Origin: Bacteroidota bacterium
GTDB lineage: Bacteria; Bacteroidota; Rhodothermia; Rhodothermales; Rubricoccaceae
Reading direction: 5' to 3'
NCBI GenBank assembly: GCA_039821555.1
Contig: JBCBNX010000001.1
Span: 48,477 to 112,476 of the forward strand
Length of the DNA stretch: 64,000 nt
Shown here in pieces: positions 16,497 through 24,852 of the stretch. The translations under genes and the position numbers were made by a program. The notes under the pieces are model-generated. The model did no database searches, was not told the origin of the DNA, and saw nothing but the letters and a program-made list of their open reading frames with translations. How positions within the stretch are numbered: position 1 is the stretch's first letter; each line of letters starts with the position of its first letter.

Positions 16497-19400
16497 ATGG
16501 TCCCCGTCGCGCTCAAGCTCCACAACTTCCTCTCCTACGGCACGGCCAACGAGGCGCTCGACTTCGAGCAGTTTCACGTCGCGTGCCTCTCTGGTGGCAA
16601 CGGCCAGGGCAAGTCGGCCCTCCTCGACGCGATCACCTGGGCGATCTGGGGCGAGGCGCGCAAGTCTGGCGACAGCCGCAAGCCGGACGACGACCTCCTG
16701 CGCATCGGCCAGTCACGGATGGAGGTGGACCTGACCTTCGACCTCGACGACGCGCGCTACCGTGTCGTGCGTGCCTACCAGAAGTCGGCGTCGGGCAAGA
16801 CCTCCAAGCCGACCCTGGAGTTTCAAGTCCTCGATCCCGGTACCGGGGAGTGGCGCCCGCTCACGACCCCGTCGATCCGGGAGACGCAGACCGTCATCGA
16901 CGAGAAGATTGGGCTTGACTACAACACGTTCATCAATTCGGCCTTCCTCCTGCAGGGCCGCTCGGACGAGTTCACGAAGAAGCGGCCCGCCGACCGCAAG
17001 CAGATCCTGGCGCAGATCCTGGCGCTCGGCCGCTACGACAAGCTGGCCGACAAGGCCCGCGACCGCATCCGGCAGTACAAATCCGAGGGCGAGCGCCTCG
17101 AAGCCGAGATCGACCGGCTGACGCTCGCCCTCGAAGAGGAAGGGCGCTGGCAAGAAGACCTCGATGCCGCCGAGGCACATCGCGCGGCTCTCGACGCTCA
17201 GAAAGTAGAGCTACGTACGGAGCAACGCGCCCTCGTAGACCGCCTCAGCGCGCTTGAGGCCACAGCGCGTGAAGCGCAGCACCAGCAGGACACACTGCAC
17301 CGCCTCGCTGAGCGGAACGCCGCGCTTGCCTCGGAGCACGACGCGCTTGCCGCCAAAGTCGCCGACACGGAGCGCCTCCTCGGTCGGCGCGAGGAGATCG
17401 TGGCCGCCCAACGGCGCTACGAGGCGCTGCGCACGGAGCGCGACACGCTCGACGAGAAGGCCGACCTCCGGCGTGGCGTGGAGGCGCAACTGCAGCAGCT
17501 CACGCTCCAGATCGAGCACCAACAGCGCGACCTCGACTTCCGGCTCAAACAGCACGAGGCCGACCTCCGCCGCGATACGCAGAAGCTAGAGGAGGCGGAG
17601 GGCCGTCTGGCCACGCGTACCGGAGTGGAGGAGGAACTGGCCAGGGCCAACGAGGCTCAGGCGACGGTGGCACGGCTTCGTAACATCGCCGAGCGGCGCC
17701 GGTCGGACGAGGCGGAGGTGCACGCCTGTCAGACCACAATCACGGCTGAACGGGCCCGTCTCGAAGGTGAGGCTACGCAGCTAGATCGTGCGCTCCACAG
17801 GGACGACCCGCTTCCCGAGCGGTCCGTCCTCGAGTCTGACCTCGCTGCCTGCGCCGAGGAACTCACGGCGTTCCGTGATGCCCGTGACCGACTTACGCAG
17901 GTCAAAGAGGCTGGCATGAACGTACGTGCTGAGATCGACAGCGCGACGACACTGCGACAAGACCTTACTGCCGAGGTCAAGGCGCTCCAGGAAAAACGAC
18001 AGCGCATCGATGCCCTGGATATGGAGCAGTGTCCCACGTGCGGCTCGGTGCTCACTGCCGACCACCGCGCAACCGTCCGGGCGACCTACGATGCGGAGAT
18101 TGCTGGGGTCGAGGCGCGGGCAGACGATCTGGACCAGCGGCTCCGTGCGATGCAGGAGCGGCGCGGGCATATTGGTCAGGACTATCGCACGCTCGACGCG
18201 CAAGTGCAGCAGTTCAACGGGGTCGAAGCGCGGCATGCAACGCTGACGGAGCGCCTGGCCCGCCACGCGCAGCAGGAGGCCGAGCGTCAGCGACTGACGA
18301 GTCGGCTAGCGCAGGTACGTGATTCACTGGAGCGTGACACCTTTACACCGGAGGCTCGGAAGCGGCTTGCAGACGCCCAGGCGCGTCTTGATGCGCAGCC
18401 GTTTGACCAGGCGGCGTTCGAAGTGGCACAGACGGTGGCTGCTTCGCTGGGGCGTTGGGAGCAGGAGCGTCGGACGTTGGACGAGGTTGCTGGGCAGGCA
18501 GAGGGCCTGCGTGCGGCCGTGGACCGCCATCGCCGTACGCTTGACGCGCTCCGCACCGACCTCCACGACGGCGGGAGCCTGGCTGTGCCGCGTCAGAAGC
18601 AGACGCATCTCAGAGAGCAACTCGAGCGGATCGGCTATGACGCTGGGCGGCATGGTGCGGTACGCCAAGAGCTCCAGGCGCTAGCCGGTATTCCCGAGCA
18701 AGTGGCGGGGCTGATGGGGGCCGAAGGGCGCCTCGCTGAGTGGCGCGCGCGCCAGACAACCCTGGCTGAGGAGCAGGCAACCCTCACAGAGCAGCGCGAG
18801 GCAGCGCGGGTCCAGCTCGACGCCGCCACCCAAGCCCTTACGGAGCGTGCCACGCTCGAACAGCAGCGCGAAGCCCTCACAGCCCGTGTTGCAACGGTGG
18901 ACGCCGACCTCGGTGAGACGACTGGGCGCTGCGGTGCACTGCGCGCTCGACTCGAACGGTGTGCCTCGGACCGGGCTGCCCTCAAGGAGACCCGCGCCAA
19001 GCACCGCGAGGTGAAACGCCAGCGCACGATCTACACCAAGCTGCGCACCGCCTTCGGCAAGAATGGCATCCCGTCGCTCATCATCGAAGAGACCCTGCCC
19101 GAGGTCGAGGCGCGCGCCAACGAACTGCTCGACCGGCTCACAGCCGGGCGGGGGGGCGGGCGCACCCAGGTATTGCTGGAGACGCTCAAGGACAAAAAGG
19201 CAGGCGGGACGAAGGAAACGCTCGACATCAACATCACGGACGAGCACGGCGTGGCGCGGGCCTACGAGACCTACTCCGGAGGCGAAGCCTTCCGTGTCAA
19301 CTTCGCGCTGCGTCTTGCCCTTGCCCAGTTGCTCGCAGAGCGCAGCGGGGTCCGCATCCGCACGCTCGTCGTCGACGAAGGCTTCGGCACTCAGGACAAG

Positions 19401-19565
19401 CAGGGGCTCCACAGCCTCGTTGAAGCCATCAACGCCGTCCGCGACGACTTCGACAAAATCCTCGTGATCACCCATCTCGACGAATTGAAAGAGGCGTTCC
19501 CTGTGCGGATCGAAGTCGAGAAGCACCCTGTTGAGGGGTCGCGCTTCACCGTGCTGGGCGTCTAG
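16497..19565 (+). CDS. sbcC: SbcC/Rad50-type nuclease-complex ATPase
   Basis: A 1022-residue SMC-like ATPase. Its features in order: Walker A (GGNGQGKSALLD) at about 33-44, and a conserved SAFLLQGRSDEFTKK segment at about 155-169. Two long coiled coils flank the zinc-hook CPTC at 512-515. The ABC signature YSGGEAFRVNFALRLALAQ and Walker B LVVDEGFGTQD lie near residues 925-970. With SbcD/Mre11 this protein processes DNA ends and hairpins. No sbcD is adjacent on either side, so the partner must lie elsewhere. The ATG at 16497 places Walker A in the usual position. Confidence 0.9.
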   Translation: MVPVALKLHNFLSYGTANEALDFEQFHVACLSGGNGQGKSALLDAITWAIWGEARKSGDSRKPDDDLLRIGQSRMEVDLTFDLDDARYRVVRAYQKSASGKTSKPTLEFQVLDPGTGEWRPLTTPSIRETQTVIDEKIGLDYNTFINSAFLLQGRSDEFTKKRPADRKQILAQILALGRYDKLADKARDRIRQYKSEGERLEAEIDRLTLALEEEGRWQEDLDAAEAHRAALDAQKVELRTEQRALVDRLSALEATAREAQHQQDTLHRLAERNAALASEHDALAAKVADTERLLGRREEIVAAQRRYEALRTERDTLDEKADLRRGVEAQLQQLTLQIEHQQRDLDFRLKQHEADLRRDTQKLEEAEGRLATRTGVEEELARANEAQATVARLRNIAERRRSDEAEVHACQTTITAERARLEGEATQLDRALHRDDPLPERSVLESDLAACAEELTAFRDARDRLTQVKEAGMNVRAEIDSATTLRQDLTAEVKALQEKRQRIDALDMEQCPTCGSVLTADHRATVRATYDAEIAGVEARADDLDQRLRAMQERRGHIGQDYRTLDAQVQQFNGVEARHATLTERLARHAQQEAERQRLTSRLAQVRDSLERDTFTPEARKRLADAQARLDAQPFDQAAFEVAQTVAASLGRWEQERRTLDEVAGQAEGLRAAVDRHRRTLDALRTDLHDGGSLAVPRQKQTHLREQLERIGYDAGRHGAVRQELQALAGIPEQVAGLMGAEGRLAEWRARQTTLAEEQATLTEQREAARVQLDAATQALTERATLEQQREALTARVATVDADLGETTGRCGALRARLERCASDRAALKETRAKHREVKRQRTIYTKLRTAFGKNGIPSLIIEETLPEVEARANELLDRLTAGRGGGRTQVLLETLKDKKAGGTKETLDINITDEHGVARAYETYSGGEAFRVNFALRLALAQLLAERSGVRIRTLVVDEGFGTQDKQGLHSLVEAINAVRDDFDKILVITHLDELKEAFPVRIEVEKHPVEGSRFTVLGV

Positions 19566-19601
19566 CCTAGCCGCTGGCTAGAATTAGCGTGCCACGCGAA
19601 T

Positions 19602-19624
19602 AAAAAGAGACCGCCGAAGCGGTC
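19602..19624 (-). terminator. Rho-independent terminator for the minus-strand lipoprotein gene
   Basis: On the minus strand GACCGC-TTCG-GCGGTC (19624-19609), a 6-bp stem with the very stable UUCG loop, is followed by TCTTTTTA. A competing 10-bp stem pairs 19611-19620 with 19634-19643. It lies between the ends of sbcC and the lipoprotein gene and may serve both strands. Confidence 0.7.
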
Positions 19625-19671
19625 GCGTAGTCAGCTTCGGCGGCATAATTCGGGACGGCTGGGCCTGAAGC

Positions 19672-20055
19672 TCACTCAAGCACGTCCACGAGAAGGTTGC
19701 CGCGTAGGACCGGCTCGCCCTCGCGGGAGTAGGCCACGTACTCGACGAGCACTTCTCCGGCTCGCCAGGCTGGGAAGTCAACGATGCGCTCGCGTGTGGT
19801 GAAGACGCGGAAGGCGCCCTCGCCTCGTTGCGTCCATTTGTAGAAGAACACGGACGAGTCTGGGGCCGCTTTGAACGTGCCTTCTTCCCCGACCGCGACA
19901 TAGCCTGGACCTTTGAGGTACCCTCGCCTCACATCTGCGAGGGATTCGTCGGCAGCCTCCTCCGTTTCATTGACGAGTTCGTCCTCCGGAGTCAGCAGCG
20001 ACTCCCGGCAGCCCACGAGCGCGAGCAGCAGGAACAGGCAGAGGGCAGCGCGCAT
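19672..20055 (-). CDS. Small lipoprotein of unknown function
   Basis: A 127-residue predicted lipoprotein: a short basic N-terminus, a hydrophobic core and the lipobox ALVGC with Cys16. The mature part starts acidic (TPEDELVNETEEAADE) and then forms a compact beta-rich domain with VGEEGTFKAAPDSSVFFYKW and VLVEYVAYSREGEPV. The beta pattern resembles a single immunoglobulin-like fold. Family not recognised. It lies 50 bases downstream of the M43 protease gene on the same strand and could be co-transcribed with it. Confidence 0.65.
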   Translation of the reverse strand: MRAALCLFLLLALVGCRESLLTPEDELVNETEEAADESLADVRRGYLKGPGYVAVGEEGTFKAAPDSSVFFYKWTQRGEGAFRVFTTRERIVDFPAWRAGEVLVEYVAYSREGEPVLRGNLLVDVLE

Positions 20056-20105
20056 GGGTCGGGATCGTCGAGTTGAAGAAACGCTCTAAAGCTAGGGATC
20101 ACTGA

Positions 20106-21920
20106 TCAGTTCAGCAAGACCAGGGATCCCGTAGCCTGTTCGGTCCCAGAGACGAGCCGGTAGAAGTAGACACCGCTCGACAGGCCGGTGGCGTCGAAAG
20201 GAATCGCATGCCCGCCAGGTGCAAGCTGCTCGTCGACGAGCCGGGCAACCTCACCACCCGAGGCGTCATAGACCACAAGCGTGGTCGGGGCAGTTTCCGC
20301 GAGCGTGAAGCGGATGGTGGTGGTGGGCCTGAAGGGGTTGGGATAGTTGCCGTCCAACTCGAACGCGAAGGGGGTCGTCCGGTCCTCCGTATCCACCACA
20401 GCGCGGACGCGCATGACCACGGGAAGCTCCAGCGAGGCGTTCTCCGGGTCATTGGTGGTGATGGTGAGGGTCTCGTCATAGTCGTCAGGAGCACGTGTCC
20501 CGGCGTCCAGGGTGATTTCGATCTCGCCGGTCTGACCGGTCAGGATGGCACCCGATGCTGGAGTGATATCGACGACGAACGAGGTCGGGTCAGGCGGCAC
20601 AAACTCGAACGAGAGCGGTTGAGGGCCTACGTTCCCGATGCGGGCCGTCCCCGTGCGCGACGTGCCCTGATCAACGGGGAGGCGGAACGTCTCCGGGCTC
20701 AGCGTGGCTACCGGGGCGTTGACGCTGTTTCCTTCGAGCGCGATCTCTAGCGTACCATTCTCCGGGTCATCGGTCGTGACGGTGATGGTTGCCGTGAACG
20801 TGCCGCCGTCGGTAGGCTTGAACGTGACGGTGAGCGGGAGCCGTTCTCCCGGGCCGAGCGTCGTCGGGTTGTCAGGGAACGATACCTCGAAGGCGTCCGC
20901 GTCGCCGTTGAGCGTCGCGCTTGTGACGGCAAACGAGGCGCCGGCCTCGGCCTCGTAGTTGGCGACGAAGAGGTCTTGCGTGAGCGTCTCGCCCGCGAAG
21001 ATCTCGCCGAAGTCATACGCCTCGCGGCCGAGCCCGAGTCCTGCGGTTTGCCCGAGCAGGAGCGTCGGCTTGAACGCGGCCACCTGCGCTTGCATGCGAG
21101 CGATCTGGCCCGGCGTGAACTCGTTTAGGCACGCATCGACGCTGTAGTCCATGAAGTTGGTCACCGGGTCAAAGCCAGGGACGCTCGGGCAGGTGTCTCG
21201 CATGGGGTCGCAGCCATCGAAGTTGGGCTCCGCCTCGGCCGGAGTGTCGGCAACGTCGTCGCCACCGTTGCAGCCCCCTTGGAAGGTGTGGAACAGGCCG
21301 AAGAAGTGGCCGATCTCGTGCGTGGCGGTGTCGCCGCCGTCATAAGGGGCGAGGCCACCTTCAGGCTCGGAGCCGGTAGCCATGAAACAGCCATGCTGTG
21401 TGCTGGACTCGGGGAACGAGGTCGGGAAGTAGCACCATCCCAGGGCGTCGATCTCGGAGAAGTAGAGATTGAGCACACGGGCGGGGTCGATAGCGAGGGT
21501 GCGCTTGGCCGTCTGCTCAAGCGCATTGCCGAGGTCGATGCCGTTGTACCATGCCGCGTTGACGGTGCGGTCCACGCTGACTGTGACAAAGCGTATGCCG
21601 GTGCCTTCGAACTGCCGGTTCAGGCTATCCGTCTGCGCATCGAGCCGGGTGTCGGGGATGTCGGCCTGCCTGCTGTCGGGGCGGATGACGTGGTAGGCAA
21701 CGGGCACCACGAGCTCTTGACCAGCGAGGCGCTCCAGAGCGGCCTCCACATCAACGCCCTTCATCATGCGGCGGTCCTGCAGCGTGGGCTGAGGCGTCGC
21801 ACACCGTTCGTGGTCATGCGCAACGCCGCCCGGAAACGTGAGGACGGTCTGAGCGAGGGTCGAGGGAGCGAGAGCGACGAAGCTCAGGGCGACCGTGAGG
21901 CCGAAAAGGGGGCGAAGCAT
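20106..21920 (-). CDS. Secreted M43 (pappalysin-like) metalloprotease with choice-of-anchor repeats and type IX sorting domain
   Basis: A 604-residue exported protease. The signal peptide ends near TLAQ. The catalytic motif HEIGHFFGLFH starts at residue 201, with His201, His205 and His211 binding zinc and Glu202 catalysing; the Met-turn is NFMDYS. This is the M43 (metzincin) pattern. Residues about 310-510 hold two ASPM-SPD-2-hydin/choice-of-anchor-D repeats (YDFGEIFAGET, LPLTVTFKPTDGGTF, ITVTTDDPENGTLEI and ITTNDPENASLELPV). The C-terminal about 80 residues are a type A Por-secretion tail: YPNPFRPTTTIRF, VYDASGGEVARL, GLSSGVYFYRL. The start at 21920 puts the signal peptide first. It is likely secreted to the surface or medium and degrades proteins. 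Confidence 0.88.
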   Translation of the reverse strand: MLRPLFGLTVALSFVALAPSTLAQTVLTFPGGVAHDHERCATPQPTLQDRRMMKGVDVEAALERLAGQELVVPVAYHVIRPDSRQADIPDTRLDAQTDSLNRQFEGTGIRFVTVSVDRTVNAAWYNGIDLGNALEQTAKRTLAIDPARVLNLYFSEIDALGWCYFPTSFPESSTQHGCFMATGSEPEGGLAPYDGGDTATHEIGHFFGLFHTFQGGCNGGDDVADTPAEAEPNFDGCDPMRDTCPSVPGFDPVTNFMDYSVDACLNEFTPGQIARMQAQVAAFKPTLLLGQTAGLGLGREAYDFGEIFAGETLTQDLFVANYEAEAGASFAVTSATLNGDADAFEVSFPDNPTTLGPGERLPLTVTFKPTDGGTFTATITVTTDDPENGTLEIALEGNSVNAPVATLSPETFRLPVDQGTSRTGTARIGNVGPQPLSFEFVPPDPTSFVVDITPASGAILTGQTGEIEITLDAGTRAPDDYDETLTITTNDPENASLELPVVMRVRAVVDTEDRTTPFAFELDGNYPNPFRPTTTIRFTLAETAPTTLVVYDASGGEVARLVDEQLAPGGHAIPFDATGLSSGVYFYRLVSGTEQATGSLVLLN

Positions 21921-21959
21921 TGATCGGGGAAAAGACACGGACTTCGGAGTGGAATGGCG

Positions 21960-21966
21960 CAACATA
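21960..21966 (-). promoter_or_regulatory. TAnnTTTG-like box upstream of the M43 protease gene
   Basis: On the minus strand TATGTTG lies 40 bases before the chosen start at 21920, matching the Bacteroidota -7 box. Confidence 0.3.
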
Positions 21967-22074
21967 CGCGGTAGCGCAGGCTCTCGAAAGGCAAATCCTG
22001 CAAACGGCTGTGCAAACGACTGTGCCTGCGGCCTTCAGAAATAGGGAGCCCATCAGGCCTAGGCCGCGTTGACA

Positions 22075-22443
22075 TTAGGCGAGCAGGAGTAGCGTCGATA
22101 CCACGTGCACAAACGCGAGGTAGTTGCGGCCCGTCTGCTCGTAGCGCGTCCCCACCCGACGATACCGCTTCAACCGACCGATCAGCCGTTCTACTTGATT
22201 GCGCTCCCGGTAGAGCTCGCGGTCGAAGGCCGGCTTCCGTGAACGCGCCGCACTCGGCTTGATCACCGCCTCGATGCCCTGCGCCGCCAACGCCATCCGG
22301 ATAGCATCAGAGTCGTAGGCGGCATCGGCGAGCACCGCTTCGGCAGCCAGTCCTTCGATGAGCGGCAACACCGCTTGACTGTCGGCGCTTTGCCCCGGTG
22401 CGAGCGCGAAGCGGACCGGGTTGCCGAGCGCGTCGCAGGCCAC
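22075..22443 (-). CDS. IS5-family transposase, C-terminal frame (OrfB)
   Basis: The second frame lies -1 relative to OrfA and is open upstream of 22443 to the slippage run at 22515-22523. The peptide between the run and 22443 includes ALGRSRGGLSTKLH, a conserved transposase segment, so the functional product is the frameshift fusion rather than a protein starting at 22443. The remaining catalytic residues are seen: Asp in LADAAYDSD and Glu in RNQVERLIGRLK, which completes the DDE triad. The C-terminus RRVGTRYEQTGRNYLAFVHV is also typical. The element therefore looks potentially active. Confidence 0.8.
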   Translation of the reverse strand: MACDALGNPVRFALAPGQSADSQAVLPLIEGLAAEAVLADAAYDSDAIRMALAAQGIEAVIKPSAARSRKPAFDRELYRERNQVERLIGRLKRYRRVGTRYEQTGRNYLAFVHVVSTLLLLA

Positions 22444-22499
22444 ATGCAGCTTGGTCGAGAGGCCCCCGCGGCTGCGCCCTAGGGCCTCCCGTTGGGCCG

Positions 22500-22880
22500 C
22501 TAGCTCGCTGCTAGCCCCCTTTTGCGCCCTCGTGAGGCATCTTGGTGAGCCCGGAGGATGGTCGAGTCAACCATGAGCCACTCGAGGTCCGGGTCCTGAA
22601 CGGCTTCGAAGAGGCGCTGCCAGACGCCCTTCTTGCTCCAGCGGTTGAAGCGAACGAAGACGCTGTTCCACTTGCCGAAGCGCTCGGGGAGGTCACGCCA
22701 GCGCCCGCCGTTGTTGGCGACGAAGAGGACGGCTTCGAGGAAGAGGCGGTTGTCGCGGGCGGTGCGTCCTCGGTCGCCGGGCTTCCCGGGCAGCAGGGGA
22801 GCGATGCGTGCGAACTGTTGGTCGGTGAGGGTATGAGCGGGCACGGGCAGCAGAGGTTGGTTGCTGCGGGTATCGACCAT
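22500..22880 (-). CDS. IS5-family transposase, N-terminal frame (OrfA)
   Basis: A 126-residue first frame of a DDE transposase. It contains the helix-turn-helix-like LTDQQFARIAPLLPG, the LFLEAVLFVANNGGRWRDLPERFG segment typical of IS427 proteins, and the first catalytic Asp in LEWLMVDSTILRAHQDASRG. It stops at 22500, after a run of four A and five G (22515-22523, minus strand) where ribosomes probably slip by -1 into the second frame. The full enzyme is therefore expected as a fusion of both frames. Confidence 0.85.
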   Translation of the reverse strand: MVDTRSNQPLLPVPAHTLTDQQFARIAPLLPGKPGDRGRTARDNRLFLEAVLFVANNGGRWRDLPERFGKWNSVFVRFNRWSKKGVWQRLFEAVQDPDLEWLMVDSTILRAHQDASRGRKRGLAAS

Positions 22881-22996
22881 CGGCCGTCCGACTCAAATGT
22901 CAACGCTACCTAGTCATCGACGACCATGGGCCGTAGTCACGGTACCCTCAACGGGGCCGGCACAACCAGGTAACAGGTCGAGCTATTCGACGCGCC

Positions 22997-23752
22997 TCAA
23001 TCGGCGGCAGCCGCGGCACCCACGATGCCGGCGTTGTTTTGCAATTCGGCGGGCAACAGCTTGGCACGGGTGGAGAGGTGGTGGCCGAACTGGCTCCACC
23101 GTTTCAGTTTGCTCACGCCCCCGCCAATGAGGATCGTGTCCGGATTGAGCAGCTCTTCGACGTAGTCCAAGTACGCCTGGACACGGTCCGCCCACGCTTC
23201 CCAACTTAGGGCGTCGTCCTCACGCTGCCGGGCTGCAGCGTAGTGCTCGGCGATCCCGCTGTGCCTTCCTGAAAGAAAGTGAAGGTGCCCTAGTTCGGTG
23301 TTCGGGACGAGGTCCCCGTCGTGAAAGAGGGCGCTCCCGATGCCCGTGCCAAAGGTGAGCAGGAGCAGCGAACCGCGCCGATGGCGTCGTCCTGCCCCGT
23401 AGCGCACCTCTGCGAGGCCAGCCGCATCGGCATCGTTGAGGACGACGGGCGGCTCGGGTAGCACCTTGCGCAGCAGCTTCTTCGCGTTCGTGCCCACCCA
23501 CCCTTTGTCGATGTTGGCGGCCGTGTAGACCGTGCCGTGGCGCACTACGCCGGGCAGCGCACAGCCGACGGGTCCCTTCCAGTCGAAGTGCTTGGCGATA
23601 GCCCCGACGACTTCGGCGACAGCCTCTGGCGTGGCGGGTTGAGGCGTCGGGATGCGGTGTCGGTCGGCGATCAGCTCGCCACGCTTGAGATGGACGGGGG
23701 CACCTTTGATGCCGGTGCCCCCGATGTCGATCCCGAGCACTTTCGAGGCCAT
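22997..23752 (-). CDS. ppgK: Polyphosphate glucokinase (ROK family)
   Basis: A 251-residue ROK-type sugar kinase that phosphorylates glucose with polyphosphate (and often ATP). It carries the phosphate-binding [13 protein letters not shown] at residues 5-17, the catalytic [36 protein letters not shown], and the C-terminal IGGGVSK. The length and the [10 protein letters not shown] segment match PpgK rather than NagK or ROK repressors, which are longer and carry a zinc-binding cysteine motif not seen here. It ends 87 bases from the IS element. Confidence 0.87.
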   Translation of the reverse strand: MASKVLGIDIGGTGIKGAPVHLKRGELIADRHRIPTPQPATPEAVAEVVGAIAKHFDWKGPVGCALPGVVRHGTVYTAANIDKGWVGTNAKKLLRKVLPEPPVVLNDADAAGLAEVRYGAGRRHRRGSLLLLTFGTGIGSALFHDGDLVPNTELGHLHFLSGRHSGIAEHYAAARQREDDALSWEAWADRVQAYLDYVEELLNPDTILIGGGVSKLKRWSQFGHHLSTRAKLLPAELQNNAGIVGAAAAAD

Positions 23753-23823
23753 CGAGGGGGTGGGGTGGGGTGGAACGGTTGGGGGACCCCACCTTCACAC
23801 AAACAGTGCCGCGCTGAAACAGC

Positions 23824-24789
23824 CTAGTTGCGAGGTGGAGCAGCCTCAAAATACTGGACACTGAACCAGTCCGCCGCATCGGTCCAGATGTGGCGACGCG
23901 TCCACCCCGCCCGCCCAGCGAGCTTAAAGAATTCGTCGAGGGTGTACTTGTGCGAGTTCTCGGTATGGATCGACTCTCCTGCCGCAAAGCCGAACGCAGT
24001 GTCGCCCACGTACACGGTCTGGGCGACGGGGCTCACGAGGTGCATCTCAATGCGGGCGTCGGTGTCGTTCCAGCGCGCCTCGTGCTCGAACGCGTCCAGG
24101 TCGAAGGTGCCTCCAGCCTCTTGGTTAATTCGGGCCAGCAGGTTTTTGTTGAACGCCGCCGTGACGCCTTGCGGGTCGTCGTAGGCGCGAACAAGCACGT
24201 CGCGGTCTTTCACGAGGTCCACGCCGATGAGCAGCCCGCCGCCCGGGCCAGCGATGTCCGCCATGCGGCGCAGCAGCCGCTCGGCAGCGTCGGGTGCGAA
24301 GTTGCCAATGGTCGAGCCAGGGAAATAGACGACTCTACGCTTGGTGTCAGGAGGGAGCGCCGGGAGGTCAAACGCCGTCGTGAAGTCGGCGGCGACAGGT
24401 AGGATTAACGTTTCCGGAAACTGCGCACGGAGACTGGTGGCTTGCTGCTGGAGATAGTCGCCCGAGATGTCGATGGGCACGTAGGCGGCGAGGTTCGGCA
24501 GGGCGCCGAGCAGCATGCGTGTCTTCTGACTCGACCCGCTTCCGTACTCTACGAGCGCAGCGCGCGGACCCACCGCGGCGGCCATCGCAGCGATGTGGCG
24601 CTCCATGATCGCCGTCTCCGTCCGCGTAGGGTAGTAGGCCTCCAACTCCGTGATCTCGTCGAACAGAGCCGATCCGCGCTCGTCGTAGAAGTACTTGCAG
24701 GGAAGCGTCTTTGGAGAGCTGGTCAGGCCCTCGACGACATCGGCAAGGAACGCAGCGTCGAGAGGCTTGGAGGTGATGGCGTTGGTCAT
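23824..24789 (-). CDS. egtD: L-histidine N-alpha-methyltransferase (ergothioneine synthesis)
   Basis: A 321-residue SAM-dependent methyltransferase that trimethylates histidine to hercynine, the first step of ergothioneine synthesis. Motifs: [30 protein letters not shown] at the N-terminus (family hallmark), the SAM loop [36 protein letters not shown], and the substrate-binding [11 protein letters not shown]. It lies 63 bases downstream of egtB on the same strand, so the two form an operon. No egtA, egtC or egtE is near. Confidence 0.94.
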   Translation of the reverse strand: MTNAITSKPLDAAFLADVVEGLTSSPKTLPCKYFYDERGSALFDEITELEAYYPTRTETAIMERHIAAMAAAVGPRAALVEYGSGSSQKTRMLLGALPNLAAYVPIDISGDYLQQQATSLRAQFPETLILPVAADFTTAFDLPALPPDTKRRVVYFPGSTIGNFAPDAAERLLRRMADIAGPGGGLLIGVDLVKDRDVLVRAYDDPQGVTAAFNKNLLARINQEAGGTFDLDAFEHEARWNDTDARIEMHLVSPVAQTVYVGDTAFGFAAGESIHTENSHKYTLDEFFKLAGRAGWTRRHIWTDAADWFSVQYFEAAPPRN

Positions 24790-24852
24790 GAGACCGAGGT
24801 TAGAGACGTGAGAGAGGAACGACGATCCATGAGAGAGAAGCGACGGTCCGTC

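Larger units (their letters stand above)
22063..22910 (-). mobile_element. IS5-family (IS427-type) insertion sequence, about 848 bp
   Basis: The element is bounded by imperfect 14-bp inverted repeats, 22063-22076 and 22897-22910, sharing GCGTTGACATT at their inner part and mismatching at positions 2 and 3. It is flanked on both sides by CTAG (22059-22062 and 22911-22914), a likely 4-bp target duplication. Inside are two overlapping transposase frames on the minus strand. Size, frame layout and the CTAG duplication fit the IS427 group of IS5. It sits about 140 bases upstream of the M43 protease start. No second copy is visible in this window. Confidence 0.85.
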
